Below, in pieces: positions 43,637 to 51,886 of a DNA stretch of 64,000 bases. The stretch spans positions 270,129-334,128 of the forward strand of contig NZ_JAFBCZ010000003.1 in NCBI RefSeq assembly GCF_016907925.1. The letters are read 5' to 3'. The DNA is from Herpetosiphon giganteus (GTDB lineage Bacteria > Chloroflexota > Chloroflexia > Chloroflexales > Herpetosiphonaceae). Below the pieces are notes generated by a model that searched no databases, was not told the DNA's origin, and was given only the letters and a program-made list of their open reading frames with translations. Numbering within the stretch: position 1 is the stretch's first letter; each line of letters starts with the position of its first letter. Made by a program: the position numbers and the translations under genes.

Positions 43637-44665
43637 ATGCCCGATAATTCTGTATACAGCGCGAGCAACATTCAACTACCATCGAATCTAAACCAAATCC
43701 AACTTCGCCGCGAAAATGTAGGAATGTACTATGGCGGCAATGATGGCACAGCAATTCAAGGCTTATTGATTGAATATATCGATTTTCTCCTAACCAAGCA
43801 GCATGCACAGCGGATTCAGATAACTAGCTTGCCAGAAGCCAGCTTTATAGTGCAAGATTTTGGAGCAACTCTAGAATCGGTTGCTGATTGTGGCTTGCCG
43901 ACAGCCGAGTTGCTGCATCTATTTGGCGCTGCTCAACATTGCACAATCGATTTGCACCACGATGGTCAACATTATCAATTGAGCTACAACGGTGAACTTA
44001 CTGTCCCAGCGGTACAGCAGCTTGGTTCCAGCCAAGCTAACTACCGAAGCATCCATTTTGTGCCCAACCACGCTATTTTCATCCAGCGGGCTAGCTCAAT
44101 CCATCAACTACTCGGTTCGTTGCGTGGCTTGGCAACGCTGTTTGCTGGCTGTCGAATTGAAGTCATCGATCAGCTTCACGCTACAATCAACCACCTGTTT
44201 TATCCCAATGGGCTGCGCGATTATCTTGATGAATTAATTTACAACAACTTAAATCCCCAGCCATATCTTGAGTTTGAGGCTGCGAATGAGCATGTTCACA
44301 TTAAGCTTGGCCTGCAATTTAGCTATTTTAGCCAGATTGAGCAATGTTTGCTGCGCTATCGGCACGTGCCGTTTGATCCAAGCTACCGCCAAGCGATATT
44401 AATAGGTTTGGCCGCAGGGTTAACCACTTATGGCCATGCGCATCAAAAAATTGCTGTTAATCAAGCAATCGAGCCTACCCAAATTCGCAATTTTGGCTGT
44501 TTGATCGTTTTGGCGCAGCTGGCAACATCATTGCAAGATGCAGGTCGGCGACCGAGCAATCCTTCGTTAATTGCCGCCGCCATTCAGCAACTTGTGCAGC
44601 AACAACTGCCTGAGCAACTGGCTTGCTTATCAGCTAGCGAAATTGATCAGCTCGTTATGTGGTAG
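43637..44665 (+). CDS. GyrB/ParE-like ATPase-transducer protein lacking key ATP-site motifs
   Basis: The 342-aa protein is not in a family I can name directly, but it aligns by eye with the first half of GyrB. LRRENVGMYYGGNDGTA matches the VRKRPGMYIGDTDG region; LLIEYIDFLL matches the EVVDNSIDEA helix with E and D kept but the metal Asn replaced by Phe; VQDFGATLE matches VxDNGRGIP with D and G kept. The GGLHGVG lid is missing, in a shortened segment. The transducer part shows AGCRIEVID, YPNGLRDYLDELI and YLEFEAANEHVHIKLGLQF, as in GyrB. No Toprim follows. ATP hydrolysis is probably lost. AGAGG precedes the ATG. Two identical 116-bp repeats flank the gene. Confidence 0.6.
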   Translation: MPDNSVYSASNIQLPSNLNQIQLRRENVGMYYGGNDGTAIQGLLIEYIDFLLTKQHAQRIQITSLPEASFIVQDFGATLESVADCGLPTAELLHLFGAAQHCTIDLHHDGQHYQLSYNGELTVPAVQQLGSSQANYRSIHFVPNHAIFIQRASSIHQLLGSLRGLATLFAGCRIEVIDQLHATINHLFYPNGLRDYLDELIYNNLNPQPYLEFEAANEHVHIKLGLQFSYFSQIEQCLLRYRHVPFDPSYRQAILIGLAAGLTTYGHAHQKIAVNQAIEPTQIRNFGCLIVLAQLATSLQDAGRRPSNPSLIAAAIQQLVQQQLPEQLACLSASEIDQLVMW

Positions 44666-44995
44666 GTCTCTGATCCACGAAGAGCACGAAGGATGAAACC
44701 GCGAAGATCGCGAAGATCACGAAGGGGAAACTTTGGGGTCACAGTATCAATTGCAATAGTCCACAAGATAAATATTAGGGGTGCAGGGGATGAAAACCCC
44801 TGCGTCTCCCGCCTTGAGGCGGGACGGAAGGGTGGTGAATCAATGCTTGAAACACTTAAAATCCTCATAATAGCCACTCAAACCACATCAAAACCATCTT
44901 GATCTATCCACCCTAGTAGCTATCCTCGGTATCAACTCTCCCATCTCAGGATAAAATAGCCAAGTTTGAAACAAATAATCTACTGGAGAATTCTC
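44666..44995. other. Spacer holding the right 116-bp repeat
   Basis: CACGAAG words follow the stop codon, then the identical 116-bp block (44720-44835). The last 160 bases hold the ribosome site for the ThyX-like gene and nothing else that I can assign. Confidence 0.6.
44720..44835. repeat. 116-bp direct repeat, right copy
   Basis: It is base-for-base identical to 43473-43588, with the same two hairpins and the same orientation. Both copies stand between a stop codon and the next gene on the same strand. Confidence 0.9.
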
Positions 44996-46612
44996 ATGCA
45001 CGACCCTTGGGGCGATACATTTACGCCTGAAGAACAGGCGATTCTAGCACCGTTTGTCACCAACCTCGATCAGCCAATTTTTGGCTTGCGCAATCTCCCA
45101 GAAGTTGTCAAAGGTGCCTTGTTCTCGCGTTACAGCCGCAGCGATAAGAGCCTACGCCGCATGTTGCTCGATGAATTTATTCAAGCGCCAGAGGCTGGTT
45201 TTCAGGCAATTGTTGGCCATGCCGCCAGCAATGGCAACGATCAATTGGTGGCAACCAAACAGGCCGAAGCTTTCTACGAAAGGGTGTTGTTGGGCTATGG
45301 CGATGATTCGGTTGCCGAATTGGGTGGGGCACACGTGGCATGCGAAGGCGTAAGCAACATTGTCGCCAAGGCGCTCGAAGATAGCCGCTTGGGCCTCGAT
45401 CCGCTGGAAAAATCTACCCGTTATGTGCCATTCGATCGCCAAGTGGCTGGCAAATATCGCTATCATCGGGTGGCGGAAATTATGCAATCACCCCACGCCG
45501 CGCTCTATGAACAAACGCTTGATCGCTTATTCGACAGCTATCGCACCTTGATCGAGCCTGTGCAAGCGTGGGTCCAAAGCGCCAGCCCGCGCGATGCCAA
45601 AACCAGCGAACGGGCCTACGCCAGCGCGACGCGGGCCAAAGCACTTGATTTATTGCGCGGTTTGCTGCCAATGGCGACGCTCACCAATGTTGGCTTGTTT
45701 GGCAATGGTCGAGCCTATGAATATTTGCTGACCAAATTAGCTGGCTCCGAACATAGCGAAGTTCGTGGTGTGGGGGTTAATCTGCAACATGAGCTTGATC
45801 AACTGATTCCTTCATTCGTTAAACGGGCCAAAACCGCGCGCGGCGCTGCTTATAGCCAATATCTCGCGACGATGCGTCAATCAGGTGCTGCGTTTAGCCC
45901 CGAAATTCGAGCTAGCCCCAATCAACAGAGCGTTAGTTTAGTGGAATATGATCCTGATGCAGAGGCCAAAGTTGTGGCGGCGATCCTCTATCCACACAGC
46001 GACCAGCCCTTGGAAAACCTCCAAAGCTGGGCACGAAATTTGCCAACTGATCAGCGGATTGCGATTCTACGGGCCTACGTTGGCGAACGCGGCTCGCGTT
46101 TCCATCGCCCAGGCCGCGCCTTCGAAGAAACTTACTATACCTTTGATTTTCTAGCCGATATTGGCGCTTATCGCGATTTGCAGCGCCACCGAATTCTGAC
46201 CCAAGAGCGTCAGCGCTATAGCGTGGTGCATGGCTATACAGTTGCGCCCGAGCTTGAGGGCGCTGGCGTTGCCGAGGCCTATTGCACAGCGCTTGATCAG
46301 GCGGCAGCAGCGGTGCAAACTATCGAGGACGATTTGCCTGAAGCCGCGCAATATCTGGTGCCGTTTGCTTATCGTATTCGTTGGCGGTTTCGCTTGAATT
46401 TGCGCGAAGCCTATCATTTGATTGAGCTACGCGCCGCGCCGCAAGGCCACCCGAGCTATCGCGCGATTGCCCAACAGATGTACTTGGCTTTGCAACATGT
46501 CCATCCAAGCTTGATCGAAGGCATGCAATTTGTCGATTTGGGCGAGCATGCCTTGGAGCGTTTGGCAGCCGAACAACGCCTCGACCAAAAATTGGCCGAG
46601 CAGCAACGATAG
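44996..46612 (+). CDS. Tandem ThyX-like (flavin-dependent thymidylate synthase-related) protein
   Basis: The 538-aa protein has two ThyX-like halves. The first shows YGDDSVAELGGAHVACEGVS and EKSTRYVPFD; the second shows FEETYYTFDFLADIGAYRDL and then RHRILTQERQRYS (R397-H398-R399). Standard ThyX is about 220-300 aa with RHRxxSxxExSxRY; here the second half keeps RHR but has a T and a shorter tail, and the first half lacks RHR. Active dTMP synthesis is therefore uncertain, and a related RNA- or nucleotide-modifying role is possible. GGAG precedes the ATG at 44996. Confidence 0.75.
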   Translation: MHDPWGDTFTPEEQAILAPFVTNLDQPIFGLRNLPEVVKGALFSRYSRSDKSLRRMLLDEFIQAPEAGFQAIVGHAASNGNDQLVATKQAEAFYERVLLGYGDDSVAELGGAHVACEGVSNIVAKALEDSRLGLDPLEKSTRYVPFDRQVAGKYRYHRVAEIMQSPHAALYEQTLDRLFDSYRTLIEPVQAWVQSASPRDAKTSERAYASATRAKALDLLRGLLPMATLTNVGLFGNGRAYEYLLTKLAGSEHSEVRGVGVNLQHELDQLIPSFVKRAKTARGAAYSQYLATMRQSGAAFSPEIRASPNQQSVSLVEYDPDAEAKVVAAILYPHSDQPLENLQSWARNLPTDQRIAILRAYVGERGSRFHRPGRAFEETYYTFDFLADIGAYRDLQRHRILTQERQRYSVVHGYTVAPELEGAGVAEAYCTALDQAAAAVQTIEDDLPEAAQYLVPFAYRIRWRFRLNLREAYHLIELRAAPQGHPSYRAIAQQMYLALQHVHPSLIEGMQFVDLGEHALERLAAEQRLDQKLAEQQR

Positions 46613-46621
46613 GAATCAAGT

Positions 46622-47449
46622 ATGTGGCGGCGTGAGTTTGACGATTTGCTCAATGGAATAGCTGGCGCGTTTTTGTTTGGCATTCCGTTGCTCTACACAA
46701 TGGAAGTGTGGGATATTGGCAGCGATCTCACGCCGTTGCATATGTTGTTGTACCTTGGCCTAACCTATATCGCCTTGGTTGCGCTCAATCGGGCAACTGG
46801 CTTTCGACGCAATAGCGATGAAACCTGGGGCCGCTCGCTCGCGGATAGCATCGAAGCCTTGGCGCTCGGTGCGTTAGTGGCCTGTTTTAGTTTGATTGTG
46901 TTACGGCGCGTCAGTTTTGATCTGGCGTATGACGTTATTTTGGGCAAAGTTGTTTTGGAAACCATGCCATGTGCCATTGGCGTTGGCATGGCCAATGGCT
47001 TGTTGCGCCGCGAAGATAATGATGAAGAGGAAGCCGAGCAGCAAAGTTTTTGGCATGCGACCTTGGTTGATGCAGGCGGGACGATGCTTGGAGCAACGGT
47101 GGTTGGACTTTCGATTGCACCAACCGATGAAGTTGGCGTGATTGCTGCTTCGTTGCCGCCGTGGTGGCTGTGGCTAATTATGGCGGCCTCGTTGCTGATT
47201 TCGTATGTGATTGTGTTTCAAGCTGAGTTTGGCGACCATCAGCAGCGTAAAAGCGATCGTGGCTTGTTTCAATCGCCGCTCAGCGAAACGATTGCTTCAT
47301 ACATTATCTCGCTGGTGTTTGCCTTGGTCACGTTGCGGGTATTCAACCAAATTGATGAAAGCACCTCATTGGCGCAAATTATCGATTACACGATTGTTTT
47401 GGGCTTGCCTGCCACAGTTGGCGGCGCGGCAGGGAGATTAGCCGTATGA
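46622..47449 (+). CDS. TIGR02587-type integral membrane protein
   Basis: The 275-aa protein has about seven helices, starting FDDLLNGIAGAFLFGIPLLY, with EVWDIGSDLTPLHM after the first and a hydrophilic acidic loop DNDEEEAEQQ in the middle. It fits the TIGR02587/DUF2391 family of unknown function, which is normally paired with the TIGR02588 protein, as here. The downstream start overlaps its stop by four bases. Confidence 0.82.
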   Translation: MWRREFDDLLNGIAGAFLFGIPLLYTMEVWDIGSDLTPLHMLLYLGLTYIALVALNRATGFRRNSDETWGRSLADSIEALALGALVACFSLIVLRRVSFDLAYDVILGKVVLETMPCAIGVGMANGLLRREDNDEEEAEQQSFWHATLVDAGGTMLGATVVGLSIAPTDEVGVIAASLPPWWLWLIMAASLLISYVIVFQAEFGDHQQRKSDRGLFQSPLSETIASYIISLVFALVTLRVFNQIDESTSLAQIIDYTIVLGLPATVGGAAGRLAV

Positions 47450-47811
47450 AAAAACGCGAAGCACGCACAACCGCCGAATGGGTTTCGCTCGCGATCGCAG
47501 TCTTGCTGCTCAGCTGTTTGGTTGGCTTGATTGGCTGGCTGTGGGCCACCGAAGGCGACGAACCAGCTCAATTTAGCCTTGCAATGGGCGAGGTGCGCCA
47601 AGTTGGCGAGCAGTTTTATCTTGAAATAACCGTGCGCAACGATGGCGATCAAGCAGCGGCAGCGGTCGAGGTTGTTGGCAAGGTGGATGATCAAGAAAGC
47701 AATGTAACGATTGATCTCCTGCCCGGCCACGCTGAGCAAAGCGCAACCCTGATTTTCAGCAGCGATCCCAAGCAAGCAGAACTAGCAGTTGTGGGCTATA
47801 GTGAGCCGTAA
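47446..47811 (+). CDS. TIGR02588-type small membrane-anchored protein
   Basis: The 121-aa protein has one N-terminal helix (WVSLAIAVLLLSCLVGLIGWLW) and an extracytoplasmic beta domain (EITVRNDGDQAAAAVEVVG), as in the TIGR02588 family. It overlaps the TIGR02587 gene by ATGA and is surely co-expressed with it. The joint function is not known. Confidence 0.82.
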   Translation: MKKREARTTAEWVSLAIAVLLLSCLVGLIGWLWATEGDEPAQFSLAMGEVRQVGEQFYLEITVRNDGDQAAAAVEVVGKVDDQESNVTIDLLPGHAEQSATLIFSSDPKQAELAVVGYSEP

Positions 47812-48241
47812 TTTTTGATCCACGAAGGACACGAAGGGCACGAAGAACGAATAACGAAACCACGAAGGACGCGAAGAGCACGAAGGGGGAAATGGCTTCA
47901 TCCTTCATCCTTTTCGTTGGCCACAGATTGACACAGATTTTTAGGATTAGGCTTTTGATTTTTGATTTTTGACTTCTGCCTTTTGATTTTAGCCCTTCAT
48001 CCCTCATAATTCATCCTTCATCCTTTTCGTTGGCCACAGATTGTACAGATTTGTTTGATTATTGTTCCCATAGCCCATAGCCTGATCCCCGATCCCCAAC
48101 CCCCAACCCCTACTATGTTCTATGTTCTTTGCTCTATGCTCTTTGGTAACTTTTCAGCTTTTTATCAGCAGCAAACCAAGGCAAGCATGGTACACTACGC
48201 AACGTTGAGAAGAATTCTGATTGTACAAGGGATAAACTGCA
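47812..48241. other. Intergenic spacer made of word-like repeats
   Basis: CACGAAG words (47820-47890), TTCATCCTTCATCC (47905 and 48008), GATTTTTGATTTTTG, AGCCCATAGCC, and TATGTTCTATGTTC words (48114-48142) occur in turn. A weak AAGGGA ribosome site precedes the next gene. There is no gene. Confidence 0.6.
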
Positions 48242-50230
48242 ATGCACAAACGCTTGCTCCCTCTGGTGCTGGCGCTGGTGCTCGTCGTCACACCGTTTTT
48301 GCTGGCCAACCCCGCTACTCCCGCCGCTGCTGCCGAGATTCCATGGGGTGATAAAACAACGCCATTTGGCATGGTGGTCTCATTGGGCAACCGCGTGCGC
48401 GCCGATGAAATGCCCACCATGATTCGGTTGATGCGCGAAGCTGGTGTTCAGTGGAACCGCGAAGAAATTTGGTGGGATCAGGTTCAGTTTGAGCCAGATG
48501 GCCCCTTTCGCTGGGATGGCGATAGCTCAAAATTCTATAATTATGATCGGGCGATTCAGTTGCAGGCCGAAGCTGGCATCAACGTTTTGGGCTTGCTCGA
48601 TTATAATCCTGCTTGGTTCAAAGGCCGCAATCCGCACCCAGAAGAATGGTTGAACGATTGGGGCGATTATGTGTATGCAACGGTCGCCCGCTATGGCCGT
48701 GAGCGTGGCCAGATCAAATATTGGGAAGTCTGGAACGAGCCAAATCTGGTGCCATCGGGCTATGAAAGTGGCCTCTACAACGTCGATGATTTTGTGCGCG
48801 TCCTGCAAACTGCTAGTGCTGCAATTCGCGCTGCCGACCCTGAGGCCAAAATTGTCTTGGGTGGTGTCGCAGATATTTGGAGCGAAATTCCCGAATTTGC
48901 CTACGATACGCCCGATTATCTGCAACGGTTGTATAATCTTGGCGCTTGGCCAATGTTTGATATTTTGGGCTTGCACCCCTACCGCCCAGATGCGCCCGAA
49001 GTGCCGGTTTTACGTCGCGATCGCACCCAGACCTATCGCGAACAAGCTGCCGAAATCGATGCCCTGCTGGCACAATTTGGCAGCAAGCCGATTTGGTATA
49101 CCGAGGTTGGTTGGTCGACAGAAAGCGATGGAATTGTTGATGAAGCTGAACAAGCGGCGTGGTTGCAACGCTTCTATCTGCTGGCGATGACCCATCCAGG
49201 CGTTGAGAAAATCTTTTGGTACGATTTCCGCAACGACACAGGTGATAATAGCAATTACACCCGCCCGATCAACGACCCAACGGAAAATCAATTTCACTTT
49301 GGCATGTTGCGGCGCACCTATCCACTCAATTTTGATGATCAACGGATTCGCAAGCCAAGCTATAGCGCCTATTATCATCTGACCCATAATTTGGGTGGCT
49401 TGAGTTGGCAAGCAAATTATGCATTGCCCTATGATGGTGGGCTTGGTTGGCAACATTGGAGCAACGGCGATCGTTCGGTTGATATTTTGTGGTGGGTCCA
49501 CGAAGCGCAATCGCCGCCCTATCTCGAAATTAATTGTGATTGCAAGCATGTGCAAGTACGAGCCTACGATGGAACGCTGCTACGTGTCGTCAACACCGAC
49601 ACTGGCACCGTCAAAATCCAGCCCGATCAACGTGGCATGCCAATTTGGGTTGAATATGGCGGCTACAGCGGTGCAGGCCGGAGTTTCGCCGAAACGCCGC
49701 ATACGATTCTTGGTGGTTTCCTGAGCTACTGGGATCAAAATGGTGGTTTGGCTCGCTTTGGCTTGCCATTAACCGACGAATTGACCGAGCCAGGCCCAGG
49801 CCGCATGCCAACGATTGTGCAATATTTTGAGCGCAATCGCTTTGAATTACATCCTAACAACCAGCCCGAATTTCGGGTGCAACTCAGTTTGTTGGGCGTG
49901 CGTTCGCTCGAACGTGGTGGTGTTGATTGGCGTAGCCTTCCGCCAGCCCAAAATCCGCCTGCTGAATGTAGCTATTTCGTCGAAACTGGTCATAGCTTGT
50001 GCTATCCCTTCAAGCAATATTGGGAGCAAAATGGCGGCATTGCCTTGTATGGTTTTCCGGTCAGCGAAGCATTTTGGGAATACGACGAGGCCCAAGGCAA
50101 AGGCTTTTTGGTGCAATATTTCGAGCGTAACCGCTTCGAGCATCATCCTGAGCTGGCTGGCAGTGCCTACGAAATTCAGCTAGGCCTGCTTGGCCGTCAA
50201 CTCTACCAAGGCTGGGCGCAGTATCCGTAA
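48242..50230 (+). CDS. Secreted clan GH-A glycoside hydrolase with two C-terminal YW-NGG-FER modules
   Basis: The 662-aa protein has a signal peptide (RLLPLVLALVLVVTPFLLANPATPAAAAE). The (beta/alpha)8 domain (about 35-400) has the clan GH-A acid/base in WEVWNEPN (E166) and the nucleophile in YTEVGW (E288), resembling GH39/GH5-type enzymes. Residues about 480-662 hold two copies of a module with YWxQNGGL/I, GFPxS-type and YFERNRFE-HP strings, the second preceded by ETGHSLC. The same module occurs in the three paralogues at 51887-58047. The substrate is unknown; the module may bind the sheath or a polysaccharide. Confidence 0.88.
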   Translation: MHKRLLPLVLALVLVVTPFLLANPATPAAAAEIPWGDKTTPFGMVVSLGNRVRADEMPTMIRLMREAGVQWNREEIWWDQVQFEPDGPFRWDGDSSKFYNYDRAIQLQAEAGINVLGLLDYNPAWFKGRNPHPEEWLNDWGDYVYATVARYGRERGQIKYWEVWNEPNLVPSGYESGLYNVDDFVRVLQTASAAIRAADPEAKIVLGGVADIWSEIPEFAYDTPDYLQRLYNLGAWPMFDILGLHPYRPDAPEVPVLRRDRTQTYREQAAEIDALLAQFGSKPIWYTEVGWSTESDGIVDEAEQAAWLQRFYLLAMTHPGVEKIFWYDFRNDTGDNSNYTRPINDPTENQFHFGMLRRTYPLNFDDQRIRKPSYSAYYHLTHNLGGLSWQANYALPYDGGLGWQHWSNGDRSVDILWWVHEAQSPPYLEINCDCKHVQVRAYDGTLLRVVNTDTGTVKIQPDQRGMPIWVEYGGYSGAGRSFAETPHTILGGFLSYWDQNGGLARFGLPLTDELTEPGPGRMPTIVQYFERNRFELHPNNQPEFRVQLSLLGVRSLERGGVDWRSLPPAQNPPAECSYFVETGHSLCYPFKQYWEQNGGIALYGFPVSEAFWEYDEAQGKGFLVQYFERNRFEHHPELAGSAYEIQLGLLGRQLYQGWAQYP

Positions 50231-50531
50231 AGAATATAGAACATAGAGGTTGGGGATCGGAGGTCGGGGATCAGGCTTTTGGTTATTAGAGGCATGCCCT
50301 CACCCCCAGCCCCTCTCCCACTGAACGCGGGCGGGGAGCACGGATTCAGCGGTTCCCCCTCTCCTTGCTGGCGGGCGAGGGGGCGAGGGGGTGAGGGGAT
50401 CAGATCCAATGTAACCGATTGCCTTTTTTTTCCTACAAATTCCAACCCCCGTTCCCGAGACCGATCTCCAAACCGCGCTTATGCTCTATGCTCTATGCTC
50501 TATGCTCTATGTTCTTCAATGAGGGAGTGCA
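50231..50531. other. Spacer with palindromic element and word repeats
   Basis: GGGGATCGG words, a palindromic element (50297-50399), and three to four TATGCTC units (50480-50516) lead to the GNAT ribosome site GGGAG. No gene is seen. Confidence 0.6.
50297..50399. repeat. MITE-like palindromic element, short copy
   Basis: CCCTCACCCCCAGCCCC starts the element and GGGGCGAGGGGGTGAGGGG ends it, with an internal CTGAACGCGGGCGGGG segment. Confidence 0.7.
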
Positions 50532-50939
50532 ATGTCAATTCACTACAAGCGCGATTTAGAAGCCATCGATTGGACCAGATTAAAAGCTGAGCTTGCAGCC
50601 GATAAGTTTGATAATGGGCGCACGCCAGAGCAATACCAACGATCGTTTGCCGCCAGCTATAGCGTCTGTTTTGCGCTCGATGGCGAACGAATTATCGGCA
50701 AAGCGCGTGCCTTATCCGATGGCGTATGCAACGCCTACATCGTCGATGTCTGGACGCGCAGCGATTATCGCCGCCAAGGTATTGCTAGCAGTTTGGTGAA
50801 GCAGATTTTGGCCGATTTGCAAGGCCAACACGTTTGTTTATTTACCGATGATCAACAACGCTTCTACTTGCAATTGGGCTTCGAAGAAGAAACCACAGGG
50901 ATGTCGCAGGTGATTGGCCAATGGTTACAGAAGGCATAA
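50532..50939 (+). CDS. GNAT-family N-acetyltransferase
   Basis: The 135-aa enzyme transfers an acetyl group from acetyl-CoA to an amine. The CoA-binding RSDYRRQGIASSLVK (Q/RxxGxA) lies near residue 80, preceded by the beta strand YIVDVWT. GGGAG precedes the ATG. An ATP-grasp gene follows after ten bases. The substrate cannot be told. Confidence 0.87.
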   Translation: MSIHYKRDLEAIDWTRLKAELAADKFDNGRTPEQYQRSFAASYSVCFALDGERIIGKARALSDGVCNAYIVDVWTRSDYRRQGIASSLVKQILADLQGQHVCLFTDDQQRFYLQLGFEEETTGMSQVIGQWLQKA

Positions 50940-50949
50940 AGGAGCAGCG

Positions 50950-51846
50950 ATGTTGGTTGTTCTGAGTCAAGCAACCGTCCAGCAGCACACTGTTAATGCT
51001 CGCGAACTCAACCAAATTACGGAAACTGCCCGCATGCTTGGCATGCGGGTTTATTCGTTGCCAGCAGAGCCTGAGCACTGGGTAGATGTTGATGCTGCTT
51101 TAGCCTATGTGCCAGTTTTCGAGCAGCCGCAAACGGGAATTTGGGTTGGCTATATTCCAAAGCCGGAGCATTACACTGCGCTCTATCAAGCGGCAGCAAC
51201 CCGCAATATTTGGCTCATCAATACCCCAGAACAGTATCAAACTGCCATGGAATTCGATCGTTTCTATCCCTTGCTTGACGAGCTAACGCCATTAAGTTGT
51301 GTCATTACTGAGCTTGGCCAATTAGCCGCAGCAGAAGCTCGCTTGGGTTGGCCGATCTTTGTCAAAGGCGCAATCAAATCGAATAAGGAGCAGGGTTGGC
51401 AAGCGTGTGTAGCAACGACCAGCGCCGAACTTGAACGCCTAAGTGCCCAACTCTTGAGCCAACCAGCGCAAGCGCGTGGGCGGGTTATTTTGCGTCGTTT
51501 AGTTCAGTTGCGCATGCTTGAAAGCCATTATCAGGCCTTTCCATTAGGTCGCGAATATCGTGTCTTTGTCTATCAAAATCAAGTTTTGGCCTATGGCTTC
51601 TATTGGGATGCACCAAGTGAGGAATTTGTACTGAATGCTGCCGAGCTTGCTAGCGTCAAGAATTTAGCCTGCGAAGCTGCTCGGCGGGTTGGCACACCAT
51701 TTATTGCTGTCGATATTGGCCAACTTATCAATGGCGATTGGATTGTGATTGAAGTTGGTGATGGACAGTTTTCGGGCTTGAGTCAAGTGCAAGCACTTGA
51801 ACTATGGAGCCAGCTCAAAGCCAAACTTGAGGTAGTGGCCGAATAA
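50950..51846 (+). CDS. ATP-grasp protein, R2K-clade-like
   Basis: The 298-aa protein has an ATP-grasp core: WPIFVKGAIKSNK (substrate/ATP site), GREYRVFVYQ, FIAVDIGQL and WIVIEVGDGQFSGL, with the metal-binding residues in VIEVGDGQ. These strings match the R2K (DUF4343) clade, often linked with small peptide or amino-acid ligation. AAAGGAG precedes the ATG at 50950. The preceding GNAT gene may act in the same process, such as tailoring a small peptide. The product is unknown. Confidence 0.78.
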   Translation: MLVVLSQATVQQHTVNARELNQITETARMLGMRVYSLPAEPEHWVDVDAALAYVPVFEQPQTGIWVGYIPKPEHYTALYQAAATRNIWLINTPEQYQTAMEFDRFYPLLDELTPLSCVITELGQLAAAEARLGWPIFVKGAIKSNKEQGWQACVATTSAELERLSAQLLSQPAQARGRVILRRLVQLRMLESHYQAFPLGREYRVFVYQNQVLAYGFYWDAPSEEFVLNAAELASVKNLACEAARRVGTPFIAVDIGQLINGDWIVIEVGDGQFSGLSQVQALELWSQLKAKLEVVAE

Positions 51847-51851
51847 GCAAA

Positions 51852-51878
51852 GTGGCGCAACAGGCAAGGTTGCGCCAC
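51852..51878. terminator. Terminator hairpin between the ATP-grasp gene and the first paralogue
   Basis: GTGGCGCAAC pairs with GTTGCGCCAC around a 7-base loop between two convergent genes. A T-run is weak on both strands. Confidence 0.5.
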
Positions 51879-51886
51879 GCATTCGA

